From: Larix kaempferi
Taxonomy: Eukaryota; Streptophyta; Pinopsida; Pinales; Pinaceae
NCBI GenBank assembly: GCA_027924585.1
Contig: BSBM01000186.1
Location: forward strand, 4,216,001-4,280,000
Reading direction: 5' to 3'
Length of the DNA stretch: 64,000 nucleotides
Both the position numbers and the translations under genes were made by a program. Of the stretch, positions 12,051 to 23,579 are shown in pieces. Numbering within the stretch: position 1 is the first letter of the stretch; every line of letters begins with the position of its first letter. The notes below the pieces were generated by a model. The model did not search any database and was not told where the DNA came from. It saw nothing but the letters and a program-made list of their open reading frames with translations.

Positions 12051-13060
12051 GATGAGGTAATGCATGATGCCTTTGCCTCTTATGCTCCTTCTGATAGATT
12101 CCATTTCGGCATCAATGGAATCAATAGCCTTATTTCCCAAATTCCAGAACAAGTTGTCTTGAACATCCAATGTCAATCGAGGGATGAGATGAAGACAACT
12201 ATCTAGTTGTTAATCAAATGGGTTCTTTATAAAAAGAACTTTGTATCGGAATATAACTTCCCAACAACTATCTATCCAGTTAGTAGAAGGCCTATCAGGT
12301 TTGGCCTAAGAATGGTGTCAATGGCTTCCTCAAGAAACCAGAGATGAAATGTTGGTTGCCCAAGATGCAAATGAACAAATTCTCAAAGCATTAGGTAGAG
12401 AATTTTATGGTCCAAAAGAAATATAATATTTTGAATATCTTGCATATTTGTTTATGTTTGCTAGAATTTGTGATCATAACAAAAGTGAGCAATATTTTTG
12501 TTATATGCATAATTTTCTTATTTCTTCCGGAAATGCAGGCAAGCCAACATATTGAAAACATTATCATGGGATTTTCCCTGGTCATGTTCCAGATGCAGTG
12601 GAACAATTCCTTAAAGATAAAAGTATTCCTTTGCAAGGTATCTCTCTTGCCCAACTACATGGATTCATTATGGAAACATGACAAGAGAATTGTTTAGAAA
12701 GGAGAGTTTCCAGAGTTTTTAAAAGGCATTCATCCATGTACTCTCCTATTTTTTCCAAAGATGTGGAAAAAATTCCAGATTAGGGTTGTGGAGCTCACAA
12801 CATAGGACACTTTGGTAAAGAATCTTGCAGTTCCAAGAAAAAGAAGGGAAAACCCTTCTACACCAGTACCCCCATATATAATCCAAATAAATCTTATATA
12901 TATAAGAAGAATAAGAGTCTCGATAAAGGAAGGCATTCATCAAGAAACACTTTAGCCATTCCGATAAAGAGAAATGTTTTATTTGTGGAAAGAAAGGACA
13001 TTAGGCAAATAAGTTCCCTAAGATAAAATCTAAGCCTTGGCTTGTAGCAATGTTTTTCGA
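12050..13060 (+). pseudogene. Caulimovirid coat-protein region
   Basis: Several short frames together resemble the caulimovirid capsid region. The region ends in a zinc knuckle at about 12975-13016, read as CFICGKKGH followed by a stop, with the last Cys changed to Phe. A Lys/Ser-rich tract comes just before it. The frame changes more than once and has stops near 12205 and 12310, so no protein can be made. Confidence 0.6.
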
Positions 13061-13789
13061 TTAATTAGATATTACTTGGTGGGATCTTGAATACTGTGAT
13101 GCAGACCAATGTCCTAAAGGAGAAATAGTTTTCTCCCAGATGAAGTATCCTCTAACTTAAATGAATTGGATCCCACCTTCGATAAAATTGATCATGTAGA
13201 ATCCTCTGACTCCTCTTCTGACTCTCATCAGGATGCAAATTTAGGGGGATGTGAGGGTCCTCCATAATTTTGTTTCTATATTTTTTCCACACCAAAGGAT
13301 TCTCCTTAGATCAGGATTGCTGAAATATTGTCTAGAACCCTTGCATATCAGTATGTTATGAGGAAAGAACAAAAATTTGAAAAGAGTAATCTTTTAGCAC
13401 AACTAAAAGCTAAAGATAAGCAACCATACAAATCCGAATCTTCCTCTCCTAGTATTAGCATGAATCCAACATTCTATAACCCATTAGAGATGTACAAATA
13501 TTATCCCGATCTCCATGTAGACAGAAAAAAAATTCAGGAAAGACATAAAATATGCTCATATTGCAAATCAAAGAAAAACAAAACTCTTTAAAAAATATAG
13601 TCAGGGAAATAATAGAGCTAAAAGGAATGCTATAAGTGTCAATAAGAGAGCAATATTAGTCCTTAGAAGAAGATATGTGTAAATCCTATGAAGAAGCTCT
13701 CAAGAGCCCCACAGCTAGAAGCACACCTCATATTAGTGAAGAGTAAAGCTCATCAGAAGAAGAAAAAGAAGGCATACTCTATTTCCTGC
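13061..13789 (+). other. Viral linker region between coat protein and protease
   Basis: The region contains short open pieces only, the longest at 13328-13591 (87 codons). That piece is Lys/Ser-rich and ends in a CXYCKSKK-like cluster that could be a second zinc-binding remnant. It bridges coat protein and protease, and no domain is recognised. Confidence 0.4.
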
Positions 13790-14222
13790 TTCAAATATAG
13801 AACCTTTGGGATTATTTATTGGTCCTAAATTGTATATAAAATTCTGGTTCTTCCCTCCAGAGTTCAAGCAATATCAACTAGACTGTATGATATATTCAGG
13901 ATGCCAGATGAACTTAGCAAAAGGAGGCTCCATACCATCATTTTATTGGGAAAATAATTTTGATCATGACATATCAATTGAAGGAACTCCTGTACAACAA
14001 CTTGGAAGAGTTCCATACTTCCCAATAAAAATTTAAGTTTTGCAAGAAGTTATGTCCTTAAATAGGTTAGACAATATAAAAGAAGATTGCATTCTAGGAT
14101 TAGAATTTTTAACCAGAGTCAATCCTGTTTCTTTTGATAATACTAAAATGTTGTTTAAATGTATAGTAAATGGTAGATTAGTGTCTTATACCATGTCTTT
14201 TGAAGCTAAAACCAAGTGTTAG
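13790..14222 (+). pseudogene. Caulimovirid aspartic protease
   Basis: The part at 13806-14036 carries a retropepsin-like active site, read as CMIYSGCQMNLAK, where Tyr stands in the place of the usual catalytic Asp. A TAA at 14034-14036 interrupts the frame. The downstream part (14040-14222) has the LGLEFL pattern typical of the C-terminal half of such proteases. The enzyme matures the polyprotein in working viruses. Here both the active site and the frame are lost. Confidence 0.65.
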
Positions 14223-14249
14223 ACCCTTGTAAATAAACCCAGTACTACC

Positions 14250-15700
14250 CCTAGTATTGCAGAACTTTTCAAAATGGAAAGGTGTATAACCTATGCATAA
14301 ATGCATAAATATAAATCCCTATCTGATATATCTGCCAAAATTGAAAAAGACTATGCTTATGAGAGTTGAAATTCCTTATGGACCAGAGAAAAATATTTTG
14401 TGTCCCTGCCCTTTGATCCCTCAATAAAGCCAGTTCCCCAGAAAGCCTCTGCAACCTTAATGACTCCTTCTAAGAGAGAATTTTGTGCCAGTGAGATCAA
14501 ACATCTTCTTTCAAAAGGTCTCATTGAACCTTATAAGAGTCCTTGGGCATGTCGTTCTTTCGTTGTAAATAAACATTCTGAAATAAAAAGAGGCAAGCCT
14601 AGACTAGTTGTAAATTTTAAGCCTCTGAACCATGTTTTGTAGCCTATAAAGTATCCTGTCCCTAACAAATCCAATATACTGCAAAGAATTGCAGGATGTA
14701 CTATATTTAGCAAATTTGATTTGAAGTATGGTTTCTACCGGATTGGTATAAAAGCTAAAGATCATTTTAAAAATGTGTTTGTTGTTCCACATGGTCAATA
14801 ACAGTGGAAATTTCTACCTTTTGGAATAAATAACCCCCCCTTTGAGTTTCAAAAAAAAATGGAGGATATATTTAGAGAAGAGAATGTTCATTACTTTATA
14901 TTGATGAGAAGAGAATGTTCATTACTTTATATTGATGACATACTTATATGTTCCAAGAATTTATAGAAACATTTGCAGGAATTTTATAAGCTTGTTTTCC
15001 AGCATGGGTTGGTGCTTTCTAAGAGGAAAATGGAAATAGGGAAAACATAAATTGAATTCCTTGGTTATAAGGTCAGTAAAGGCCAAATTACACTTCAAGA
15101 ACATGTTTTGAATATATTCAACCATTTTCTAGATCGGATTTTGGAAAAAGTATGGCTCCAGAGACTCTTGGTTAGCATAAATTATATCAGACCCTTTTAC
15201 AAAGGCCAAGCCCAAGAAATCCATATGTTACAACAGATATTAAATAAAAATCCACCAAAATGGAGCATTGATATGACAGAAGTTGTTAAAAGAATTAAAG
15301 CAAAAGTAAAGCAACTTCCTCCTCTTTCCCTTTCTCAAGGAACTGGTAGCCTTGTTATCAAGACAGATGCCTCTAGCAAAGAATGGGGAGGTATCCTAAT
15401 AGAAAAGCATGGAGACCATGAAGAAATATGCGATTATTCTTCAAGATCCTTTAAGGTTTCATAATTGAACTACCCCTCCTATCACAAAGAGATCCTAGTA
15501 GTAAAGAAAACAATCAATCACTTTCACCTATATTTGAAACCTATTAAGTTTGTGAATCAAACTGATTTGAAGATTATGCCAATAATATTCAAGAATGAGA
15601 ACTTGATGGCTGAAAATAATTCTAGAATCCTAAAATGGTTTATTTGGTTACATAATTTTGATTTGAAATTGTTTATAAACCTGGTTATTTAAAATGTGTT
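14250..15700 (+). pseudogene. Caulimovirid reverse transcriptase and RNase H
   Basis: RT blocks in order are KPRLVVNFKPLN (about 14594-14630), FSKFDLKYGFYRI (about 14708-14746), LPFGINNPPFEFQ (about 14815-14852) and a YIDDIL box (about 14930-14948). RNase H follows with a TDASSKEWGG block (about 15361-15390). Stops occur at about 14641, 14800, 14965, 15049 and 15462. A 31-bp tandem duplication at 14877-14938 shifts the frame just before the catalytic YIDD box. Confidence 0.8.
14877..14938 (+). repeat. 31-bp tandem duplication in viral RT
   Basis: GAAGAGAATGTTCATTACTT and the bases that follow it (to TATTGAT) occur at 14877 and again at 14908. Thirty-one is not a multiple of three, so the duplication is inactivating. 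Confidence 0.9.
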
Positions 15701-15706
15701 GTCGAT

Positions 15707-16027
15707 ATGTTAACCAGGGAAGAATTCAACCTTAATATGTTTTCAACAGGAGTCATGTCACCCAGATTGGACAAAGGAAAAGGAATCCTCAAAGAAGAAC
15801 TAGAGAGGAAAAGGGTCTTTAATGACCATATGAGCATTCAAGAACACCAAGAGTTCTTGGAGTTTGCCAGCAAGAAAGAAGTTGACAGACAATTATCCAT
15901 CTCCCTTATTAAACAAATTCATTCTTCACCAATGAAGATTGAAATCTTGGAAAGATGGGAGAAGAATGCATTTTTAGGAATGCAAATGCCTACATCCAAC
16001 TCAGACAACTATGCAAAGTCTGGATAG
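15707..16027 (+). pseudogene. Viral C-terminal ORF remnant
   Basis: This 106-codon frame continues directly from the RNase H end and contains a charged helical stretch. It stops at TAG 16025-16027, and further stops follow up to 16330. Position suggests the C-terminal tail of the polyprotein or a following ORF. No domain is recognised. Confidence 0.4.
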
Positions 16028-16619
16028 ATGTTGTATATACAAGTGGAAAAGAATTTTTTTATGTAGATATTGGCCCTGGCTATCTTACTTGGAGTAGCTA
16101 TAATCTCATACTCTAGTTTTGCAGAGATCATGGCAAAATAATAATCTGTGGAGACCTCGATGCCTTAGTAGAACAGCAATGGTCGAGTTGGACATAAGTC
16201 TTTCTGGATAAATTTTGTCCTGGAAAATACTAGGTGGAAAGGCAGCTGAATTTCATTCTCCACCTGCAAGCAGATATGATCGTGGCACATAAAAACCATA
16301 TGTGGTTTAAGTTTAACTAAGACATCTTGGTGTGATATATTCTCCTTTAGAACCTCCGATTTACATAAATAAGAAATTCATCCAAATAGACCATGAAGGA
16401 TGACATGTCAGCCAAATCCAAAAGAATATCCCACTCAATTACAAAGTAAAATCCACCTTTGTAGGCAAACATTGTTGTGGACCAACTCCAAACATTATAG
16501 GATCTGATGTATATTATTGTTTTTCTTTCTATCTTTTCCATGATACCAAGTTTAGTATGGATTCCTCTCACAACGATAATGAAATATTTGTTGGTTGTAC
16601 CTGTGGTGAAGACCCATGT

Positions 16620-16910
16620 ATCTGTCAAGTGGGTCATGACGATCAGTCAGAAGCGTCGTGGGTCATTGTATGCTCCAATGTGTAAATATTCTTGTAATTT
16701 GAAAAATTGCACTTCTGTAAGTCTTGTTAACCAAACTTAGATTATTTGGGTCCCCATATGTCCTTAGGACCATTTAAGGGATGAGATAACATTAGTGGTT
16801 GTCCCCACTATTTCCTCGAATCTTCTTTATGACCTTTAGTTGTCAGTCATATCTCGTTGGCTTAACTAGCTAAGATATTATAAATAAATCCTCCCTCCTC
16901 ATTTTATTCA
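16620..16910 (+). promoter_or_regulatory. Putative pregenomic-RNA promoter of the caulimovirid
   Basis: ATTATAAATAAAT at 16877-16889 is a good plant TATA box. A TGACG element (as-1-like half site) lies at about 16637. A short CT-rich stretch (CCTCCCTCCTC) follows the TATA box, and then the leader begins. The arrangement matches the intergenic promoter of Caulimoviridae. Confidence 0.5.
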
Positions 16911-17235
16911 ATCGGATTTTGGGAGTTGAGAGTTCTGCAAGTATTTGAGTTGAGGTCTATGTATCCTCTATGACCGTGCTTATTACAACCTAACATACAA
17001 AAAACAAATATTTCAAGTGTAATAAGAATTCAGTGGTGTAGGCTCTCCCTCTGCGCTTACTGCAACCATGTGGGATCAAAAGATTGATAATCTTGTAGTG
17101 TGTAACCTTCTGTGATTATATTCATCGTTCGAAGATAATAAAATATAGTATACTATGTTAGAACCCTCCGCTAGGCACTAGAATCTTAGAAGTTTCCACA
17201 AAAATCCTGGGGCAATTACCTTGTCGGTAAAAATA
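16911..17235 (+). other. Viral leader with poly-A signal
   Basis: This stretch downstream of the TATA box contains AATAAA at about 17139-17144, as expected for the terminally redundant region of a pararetrovirus. An inverted copy sits at 11122-11430. Confidence 0.45.
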
Positions 17236-17897
17236 TATGATAGTATTTACGACATTAAATTATCGACCGAGATCCATAGACTTAGAGGTCTAATCTATCT
17301 TAGTCTAATGCCGACAAACACACAAAACAATTTCCCTACTAACTTCTCTTGTTAATTATTTGTACCACCATTAAATATCCCACTTAGAAGCCTATATTAT
17401 ATGATGATTTAATTAGAAGAACCTACTACATAGACCTAGAGAACCTGCAGTTCATGCCTGCTACCCACCTTTAGACCTAGCACCTGTTAGACCTATACCA
17501 CTTGCTTCTGGAATCCTTTGTGGGGACTTCTCTTTACAATCATCCTCAGAGGAAACCCATCATAAGGGGATTGAAACTACTAGAAGAATCGAATGCAAGA
17601 GCTTCAAAATTAAATTAAATAAATACCAAATATTTTTCCCTGCTTACTTCAAAACATTAATGAATAAGAGCAATTAAATTTAAATCCTAACTTGAAAATG
17701 AAAGAATATTTAAACTTAAACAAAATCTAACTCAACCAAGTAGTAAAGTGCATTGAGTGCAGGAGGAAAACCAAGAAAGAATTTCTTAAATGTTCATGAA
17801 TCAATTAAACAAAAATATATTCACACCAAACCAAATCGACAATATAAATGTAAGTGCCAAAATGGTAATGCAGGAAAGGGTGCTTAAATTATAACAT
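17236..17897. other. AT-rich DNA without recognised features
   Basis: No coding frame, LTR edge or repeat could be recognised. It is the pre-insertion flank of the chromodomain gypsy element. Confidence 0.5.
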
Positions 17898-17902
17898 TAA
17901 AA
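17898..17902. repeat. Target site duplication TAAAA (left)
   Basis: TAAAA directly precedes the LTR and matches 33468-33472 after the other LTR. Confidence 0.85.
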
Positions 17903-18276
17903 TGTGAAGAACCTACAACAATTAGTTAATGAAAATACACGAGATAGAAATAATAATAGAACTCAAAATCACTTTTATTGATCGCAAGCCACTTCGAGGG
18001 GGAAACCTCCTTTGAGCAAGCTCAATACAAATAACTTCATGGTGCCTTCATAGGCCTCAACACACACTTATAAACTAAGTATAGGCGCCAATACTATGGG
18101 TCAAAACCATGCGCCAATACAAACTATGGATCAACAATACTAAGGGCGACTTACAAAGCATATGTGCCAAACAACAATAACACAAACTATGGATCAACAA
18201 ATACTTTGGGATGAATTACAAAGCATATGTGTCCAACAATAATATACTAACAAAGTAAAGACATGGGTTCCTAACA
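17903..18276 (-). repeat. 3' LTR of the chromodomain gypsy element
   Basis: It starts TGTGAAGAACC and ends CCTAACA on the plus strand, and matches 33096-33467. In element orientation it is the 3' LTR, because the purine tract adjoins it at 18277. Confidence 0.92.
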
Positions 18277-18290
18277 TCCCCTCCCCCTTA
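18277..18290 (-). other. Polypurine tract of the chromodomain gypsy element
   Basis: On the minus strand the sequence AAGGGGGAGGGGA abuts the 3' LTR. It would prime plus-strand DNA synthesis. Confidence 0.85.
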
Positions 18291-18305
18291 GAAAAAGCTT
18301 TCTCC

Positions 18306-20458
18306 TCAAAGATTTAGATGTGGAAATTGTTGTTGAATTTGAAGGAGTGGTTCCCATGTAGCATCCTCTAGTTGCATGCCATGCCACTGAATTAAGACCT
18401 TTGTGATAGAGCGAGAGCAAAGATGACAAGTGCGCTTATTGAGGACGGCCTCCGGCTCCAACAAGATGGATCCTTCATTATCCAGTTCGAGTAAAATAGT
18501 TTTTCCTCTGATGTTGGTGCCAGGAACTTTCTTCAAACAAGAGACATGAAATATTGGATGAATGTGGGAAGAAGGAGGAAGTTCCAATTTATAAGCAACA
18601 GACCCAATATTCTGAAGAATCTGATATGTTCCATAGAAATTTGGAGTGAGCTTTTGATTCCCTTTGAGTTTCAGGGAGGATTCAGTGTACGACTGGAGAC
18701 TAAAAAAAACCATATCACCTACTTGAAAAGTGTGCTCAGAATGGTGTTGATCGACTTCTTGCTTCATGCGATTTCTTGCCATGTGAAGATTGTCCCGCAA
18801 AATGCGAATAATCTAATTGCCATTGTGAAGGACTGTGTGAACTGCCTGAACTGGTGAACTGCTGGGGGTGTATGGAAGAATAACTAGTGGTGCTTGAACA
18901 TAGACTGCTTCATATGGGGTCATTTTAGAGGCAGTGTGGTAAGAGGTATTGTACCACCATTCAACGATAGGGAGCCACTTTGCCCACTGATGTTGTTGTT
19001 AAGAGGTGAAGCAACGAAGATAAGTTTCCAAGAATTTATTAGTAATTTCAGTCTTACCATCTATTTGTGGGTGATACCTTGAACTCATCTTCAATTTGGT
19101 TCCAGTGTAGCGAAATAGTTCTATCCAAAAATGACTGGTGAAAGTCGCATCACGATCTGAGAAAATGGAAGAAGGGATGCCATGAAGACGAAAGATCTAG
19201 TCCAAGAAAATTTGAGCGACTGAGGAGGTTGTATAGAGATGGCTGAGAGCATAAAAATGACTATATTTAGAGAGGTGATCAACCACAACCAAAATCACTA
19301 TCTTCCCTCCAGACTTAGGGATCCCTTCAATGAAATCTATAGAAATATCTATCCAAATCCGTGTAGGTATGGGCAAGGGTTCGAGCAATCCCAGAAGGAG
19401 TGTTGTTTCACCCTTATTGCATTGGCAGGTATCACACTCAGCCACCATCTGTTGAATTGTCCTTTTCATGCCCTACCAAAAGAAGTTATGCCATTCCCAC
19501 TCATACGTTTTGGGGAACCCATAGTGCCCTGCCGATGGAGAAGCATGGATTTCATAGAAGACAACCTATTGAATTTCTGTGCTCTGGGGAAGAACCAGAT
19601 GACCCTTGTATCTTAGGGAAGCACCATCCCAAGAGTAATGTGGTACAAAAGAAGGGTTGTTGTCCAAGCATTGGATGATTTGAGATAATGAAGAGTCATT
19701 GACATAGCCCTGTTGAACAGATTGCAACCAGTTTGGAACAGGCATAGAAATAGATGAAAGAGAACCTTGGTCATCAAATGTGTGAGAAAGAGCATCCGCC
19801 ACAATATTGTCCTTACCCTTCTTGTAAGTGATTCCACAGTCATAACCCATGAGTTTTCTAACCCATTTCCGTTGTGCTGGGGAGAATACACGTTGTTCTA
19901 GGAAATATTTCAGACTCTGGTGATCAGTCTTGATGGAGAAATGATTCCCTAATAGGTATGGGCGCCACTTATGTACTACATGCAAAATAGCCATCATTTC
20001 CTTCTCATATGTAAAGGTAGCTAAATTCTTACCTGAAAGGGATTTGTTGTTGAACGCAATGGGGTGTTCATCTTGAAGGAGAATGACATGAAGTCCATTG
20101 CCGCAAGAATCACTCTCAATAGTGAAGGGCTTGGAAAAATCAGGCATAGCTAGAACAGGTGTAGTACACATAGCTTGTTTCAGTTTTTCAAATGCACACT
20201 CAGTAGCATGTGTCCATGTAAAACAATCCTTTTTCAATAGAGCAATTAATGGAGCTTCAATATTCCCATATTGCTTGACAAACTTGTCGTAGTATCCAGT
20301 CAGCCCCAAAAACCCACGAAGGTTATTGAGTGTCTGAGGACGCGGCCAATTGTTCATGGCAGCGATTTTGGCAGGATCCACGCGAACCCCTTCTGCTGAG
20401 ATAATGTGCCCGAGATACTCAACTTGCTGCTATCCAAAAACACATTTAGACTGTTTGG
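18306..20458 (-). pseudogene. Gypsy pol, 3' part: RT end, RNase H, integrase, chromodomain
   Basis: Reading leftwards from the insertion site, it begins in the RT C-terminus (QVEYLGHIIS near 20420). Gypsy RNase H follows (KPFTIESDSCGNGL near 20130, SIKTDHQSL near 19920). The integrase zinc-finger end (CDTCQCNKG near 19430) and catalytic core come next, with DISIDFIEG and a later FSDRDATF block. At the C-terminus is a chromodomain-like segment (HIHPIFHVSCLKK, then VLIQWHG...ATWEPL, 18306-18540). Stops at about 20431, 19563, 19199 and 18806 show it is dead. Chromodomains steer integration toward heterochromatin. The upstream half is at 29809-31970. Confidence 0.9.
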
Positions 20459-20463
20459 CATGG
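20459..20463. repeat. Target site duplication CATGG (left)
   Basis: CATGG precedes the LTR at 20464 and is repeated at 29804-29808 after the second LTR. Confidence 0.9.
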
Positions 20464-21187
20464 TGTTAACACCTAAAAAGTGCTCACTAGCTCATTCCCT
20501 TACTCACATGACCCATTTGTCCACTTTTACACCATCTGAGCCTCTGAAACCAACAAAAGGTCACCAAAAGACCTTGGTACACCCCTTTTTCCATTAAAAA
20601 AGATTATTTTTCCAAGAAAATCATAAAAAACCCTCAAAAAGGGTCCAAATTCCCAAAAATATTAAAAAGGGAATTAAAATATTATTTTTATTCAAAAAAG
20701 GAAAAAGGAGGGAAAATTACCTAAACCATGTTGGTCAATACCATTGGTTTCCACAAAACCACAAATGGTATTCCTCACCACCAAAACCTATAAAAAGGTG
20801 GTAGGGGCTCCTCATTTCACATCCTTCCATTATCTCATCCTTATGCTGCTGAAATCTCCCATGAGCACTTTTAGCCATTGAAGCAACCTTGGAGAAAGAG
20901 ACCTATTGGAGTTTGGAGCTACTCATCTTGGGAGTTGTTCAACATCAACCTTCACCATTGGAGGTAATATCGCAAGCACTTGCTTGCCCCCCACTTTTCA
21001 ATACAAAATTTATTTCTTATGTTTCTTGTTCTTGATTTTGAAATATTTACATTATTTGCTTAGATTCTTGTTTAGATCCATGAAAAGTATTGTTTATTTA
21101 GTTTATTGTTTTTATTTCTATTGAAACTGCTACTACTAGTTAGTAGGTGCCCATAGCACTAAGCTTGGTTGCAAAACCGAGCCAACA
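20464..21187 (+). repeat. 5' LTR of the inner Tat-like element
   Basis: It runs from TGTTAACACC to GAGCCAACA. A TATA box CTATAAAAAGG lies at 20788-20798, about 325 bp from the start. The sequence is nearly identical to 29080-29803. Confidence 0.95.
20788..20798 (+). promoter_or_regulatory. LTR TATA box
   Basis: CTATAAAAAGG fits the plant TATA consensus and would start the element RNA about 30 bp downstream. The same box is present in the 3' LTR at 29404-29414. Confidence 0.7.
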
Positions 21188-21200
21188 GTTTTTGGCGACT
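21188..21200 (+). other. Primer-binding-site remnant and deletion junction
   Basis: GTTTTTGGCGACTT follows the LTR. TTTTTGGCG is the usual beginning of the Tat/Athila primer site region (tRNA-Asp type). The next codons are already mid-RT (HEEDQYKT). Gag, protease and half of RT are therefore missing, with the junction at about 21196-21200. Confidence 0.55.
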
Positions 21201-23472
21201 TCATGAGGAGGATCAGTACAAGACTGCCTTTACCACCCCATGGGGCACCTTTGCCTATCGAGTCATGCCCTTTGGCCTTAAAAATGCTGGTGCCACTTTC
21301 CAGCGAGCCATGACCTACTGCTTTCACGACTTGGTCCATATCCTGCGGGTCTATCTTGACGACCTCACAGCGCGTTCCCGAAAACGATCAGACCACCTTA
21401 ACGACCTCCGGCAAGTTTTCCTGCGTTGTCGTAAATATAAAATCCGCTTGAACCCACTCAAGTGTGTCTTTTGCGTCCCGGCAGGCCGGTTGTTGGGTTT
21501 CATTGTTTCCCAAGACGGGATCACCGTTGATCCCCTGAAAGTCAAAGCCATCTTAGAACTTCCCCCTCCTCGCACGCTTCGCCAGCTTCAGAGCTTGCAA
21601 GGTCGGTCCAATTTTCTTAGGCGCTTTGTTCCTGATTACGCCACCAAAGTCCATGGATTCTTACGCTTACTTCGTACCCACATACCCTTTGTCTGGGACG
21701 AACAAGCAGACACGGCATTCGAAGCCCTCAAGAAGGCTCTCACACAAGCCCCCTTGATATCCCCACCAGATTTCTCCCAAGACTTCACCCTTTACGTCTC
21801 AGCATCCGAACATGCCGTATCCGGAGTTTTGGTCCAGGAAGATGCTTCCCACAAAGAGCATGTAATTTATTACGTCAGCCAGACCTTGTCTGGCCCACCT
21901 CTACGTTACCCATACGAGGAAAGATTAGCCCTAGCTGTAGTCTTTTCCGTACAAAAACTACGACACTACATTTTGCTTAGTCATACCACGGTCATGGCCG
22001 ACTCCAACCCCATGGTCTACCTCCTCACCAGGAGACTCCTTCAGGGTCGTGTCGCTAAATGGGTCATTATCCTCCAGGAATATGACCTTACTTTCAAGAC
22101 TCCCAAAAGCACCAAAGCCCTCGCGCTTGCTCACCTAATTACAGATCTCTCGTCCTCTTCGACATCACCCGTTATCCATACGGACCTGATTGACGAGCAG
22201 ATCTTCGTCATTTCGTCGGACGACCCTTGGTACGGAGACATTTTAACTTACCTCCGTACGCAAAAATTCCGACCACACATCGATCGTGATGGACGCCGTC
22301 GCATACGACACCACGCACCCCGATACCTACTTATTGGAGATGTACTTTACCGACGCGGCGTTGATACTATCTTACGCCGCTGCCTATCCCATAGTGAGGC
22401 AGAACAAGTCCTCAATGATTGTCATAGCGGTGCCTGTGGAGGCCATTTCTCCGGCATGGCCACCGCCCAGAAAATCATTCGGGCAGATTATTTTTGGCCA
22501 TCATTGTTTACTGATTGCATCACCGCAGTCAAGCATTGCCAGAACTGCCAGCTCTTTGCCCCCAAAGCAAGAACCCCCCCTGCCCCCCTTCATCCAGTCA
22601 TCACTGTTGGACCATTCTGCAAATGGGCCATAGATTTCCTCGACTGCAACCCCCCGTCAGCCGGCGGTCACAAACACATAATCGTGGCCGTAGATTATTT
22701 CACCAAATGGGCAGAAGCCATGCCGACCTATAACTGCAAAGCCGACACTGCCGCGCGGTTTTTCTTCAACCACGTCATTGCTCGTTTCGGAGTACCACAA
22801 CAGCTAGTCTCTGACCACGGCTCTCACTTTGAAGATGCCGTCTGGAAGGAATTATCAACCATGTTGAAATTCGAACACCATTTCTCTTCCGCTTACTACC
22901 CTCAAGGAAACGGCCAAGTCGAAGCGATCAATAAAATCTTGAAGACCATTCTCCAACGCACTGTAGACAAGCACAAATCCAATTGGCATCACATGCTTTT
23001 CCCAGCACTCTGGGCTTACCGCACCTCGACCAAAACCGCCACCGGTTTTACCCCTTTTCATTTAGTTCACGGCGTCGAATCTGTCCTCCCTATTGAGTGC
23101 CAGATCCCAGCCTTACATATCGCCGTTGAACTTCTACCAGACACTTCCCCGATCGAGCAACGTTTGCTGCTCCTAGAGCAGGCCGATGAAGATCGGCGCA
23201 CAGCCATTCAAAACATGGAAGCTGCTAAACAACGATCGAAACTAAGTTACGACAAACACGTCCACCCAAGAACCTTTTCGGAGGGAGACCTTGTCCTCGC
23301 TTACGATCAAGCTCATGATAAAACCGGAAAGGGAAAGTTCGTGTCTATGTGGCAAGGCCCCTACATCATACGCACCTGCCTCGGGCAGGGGGCATACATT
23401 TTGACCGATTCAGAAGGCAACACCTTACGCAACCCACGCAACGGGTTGTACCTTAAAATATTTTACCCATAA
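21188..23472 (+). CDS. Tat-like pol: RT (C-terminal half), RNase H, integrase
   Basis: The frame is open for about 760 codons. RT begins in mid-domain and shows VMPFGLKNAGATFQRAM and the catalytic YLDD (VYLDDL, near 21353). The linked gypsy RNase H has LYVSAS at about 21791-21808, where Ser replaces the first catalytic Asp of the usual TDAS. Integrase has an HX-H/CX2C zinc finger (H...H, HCQNC near 22535). Its DDE core reads WAIDFLD (near 22630), SDHGSHFED (near 22812) and NGQVEAINK (near 22912). A GPYII C-terminal fold precedes the stop at 23470-23472. The upstream ATG (21169) lies inside the LTR and is not a natural start. The element cannot supply its own capsid or complete RT. Confidence 0.92.
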
Positions 23473-23579
23473 GAAAATCTCATGGACACCATCGTCCATT
23501 TTTTAGTATAGGCATACGTTTTTCGTTCACAAAAAATTTTCAAAAAACCTAAATATTTGTTTTCCCTGCATGACCACAG

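Larger units (their letters stand above)
10893..17235 (+). mobile_element. Endogenous caulimovirid (plant pararetrovirus) relic
   Basis: The coding order is an unassigned N-terminal ORF, coat protein with zinc knuckle, aspartic protease, RT and RNase H, then a further ORF, and finally a promoter and leader. There is no integrase, which is typical of Caulimoviridae and unlike LTR elements. An inverted piece of the leader lies at the left end. Many stops and frameshifts show a dead, non-infectious genomic fossil. The genus cannot be told by eye. Confidence 0.8.

Noticed and set aside
19239-19616. 125-codon plus-strand ORF
   Set aside because: It lies opposite the gypsy integrase and is explained by it.
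22286-22733. ORFs in other frames of the Tat-like pol
   Set aside because: They are shadows of the conserved integrase frame.
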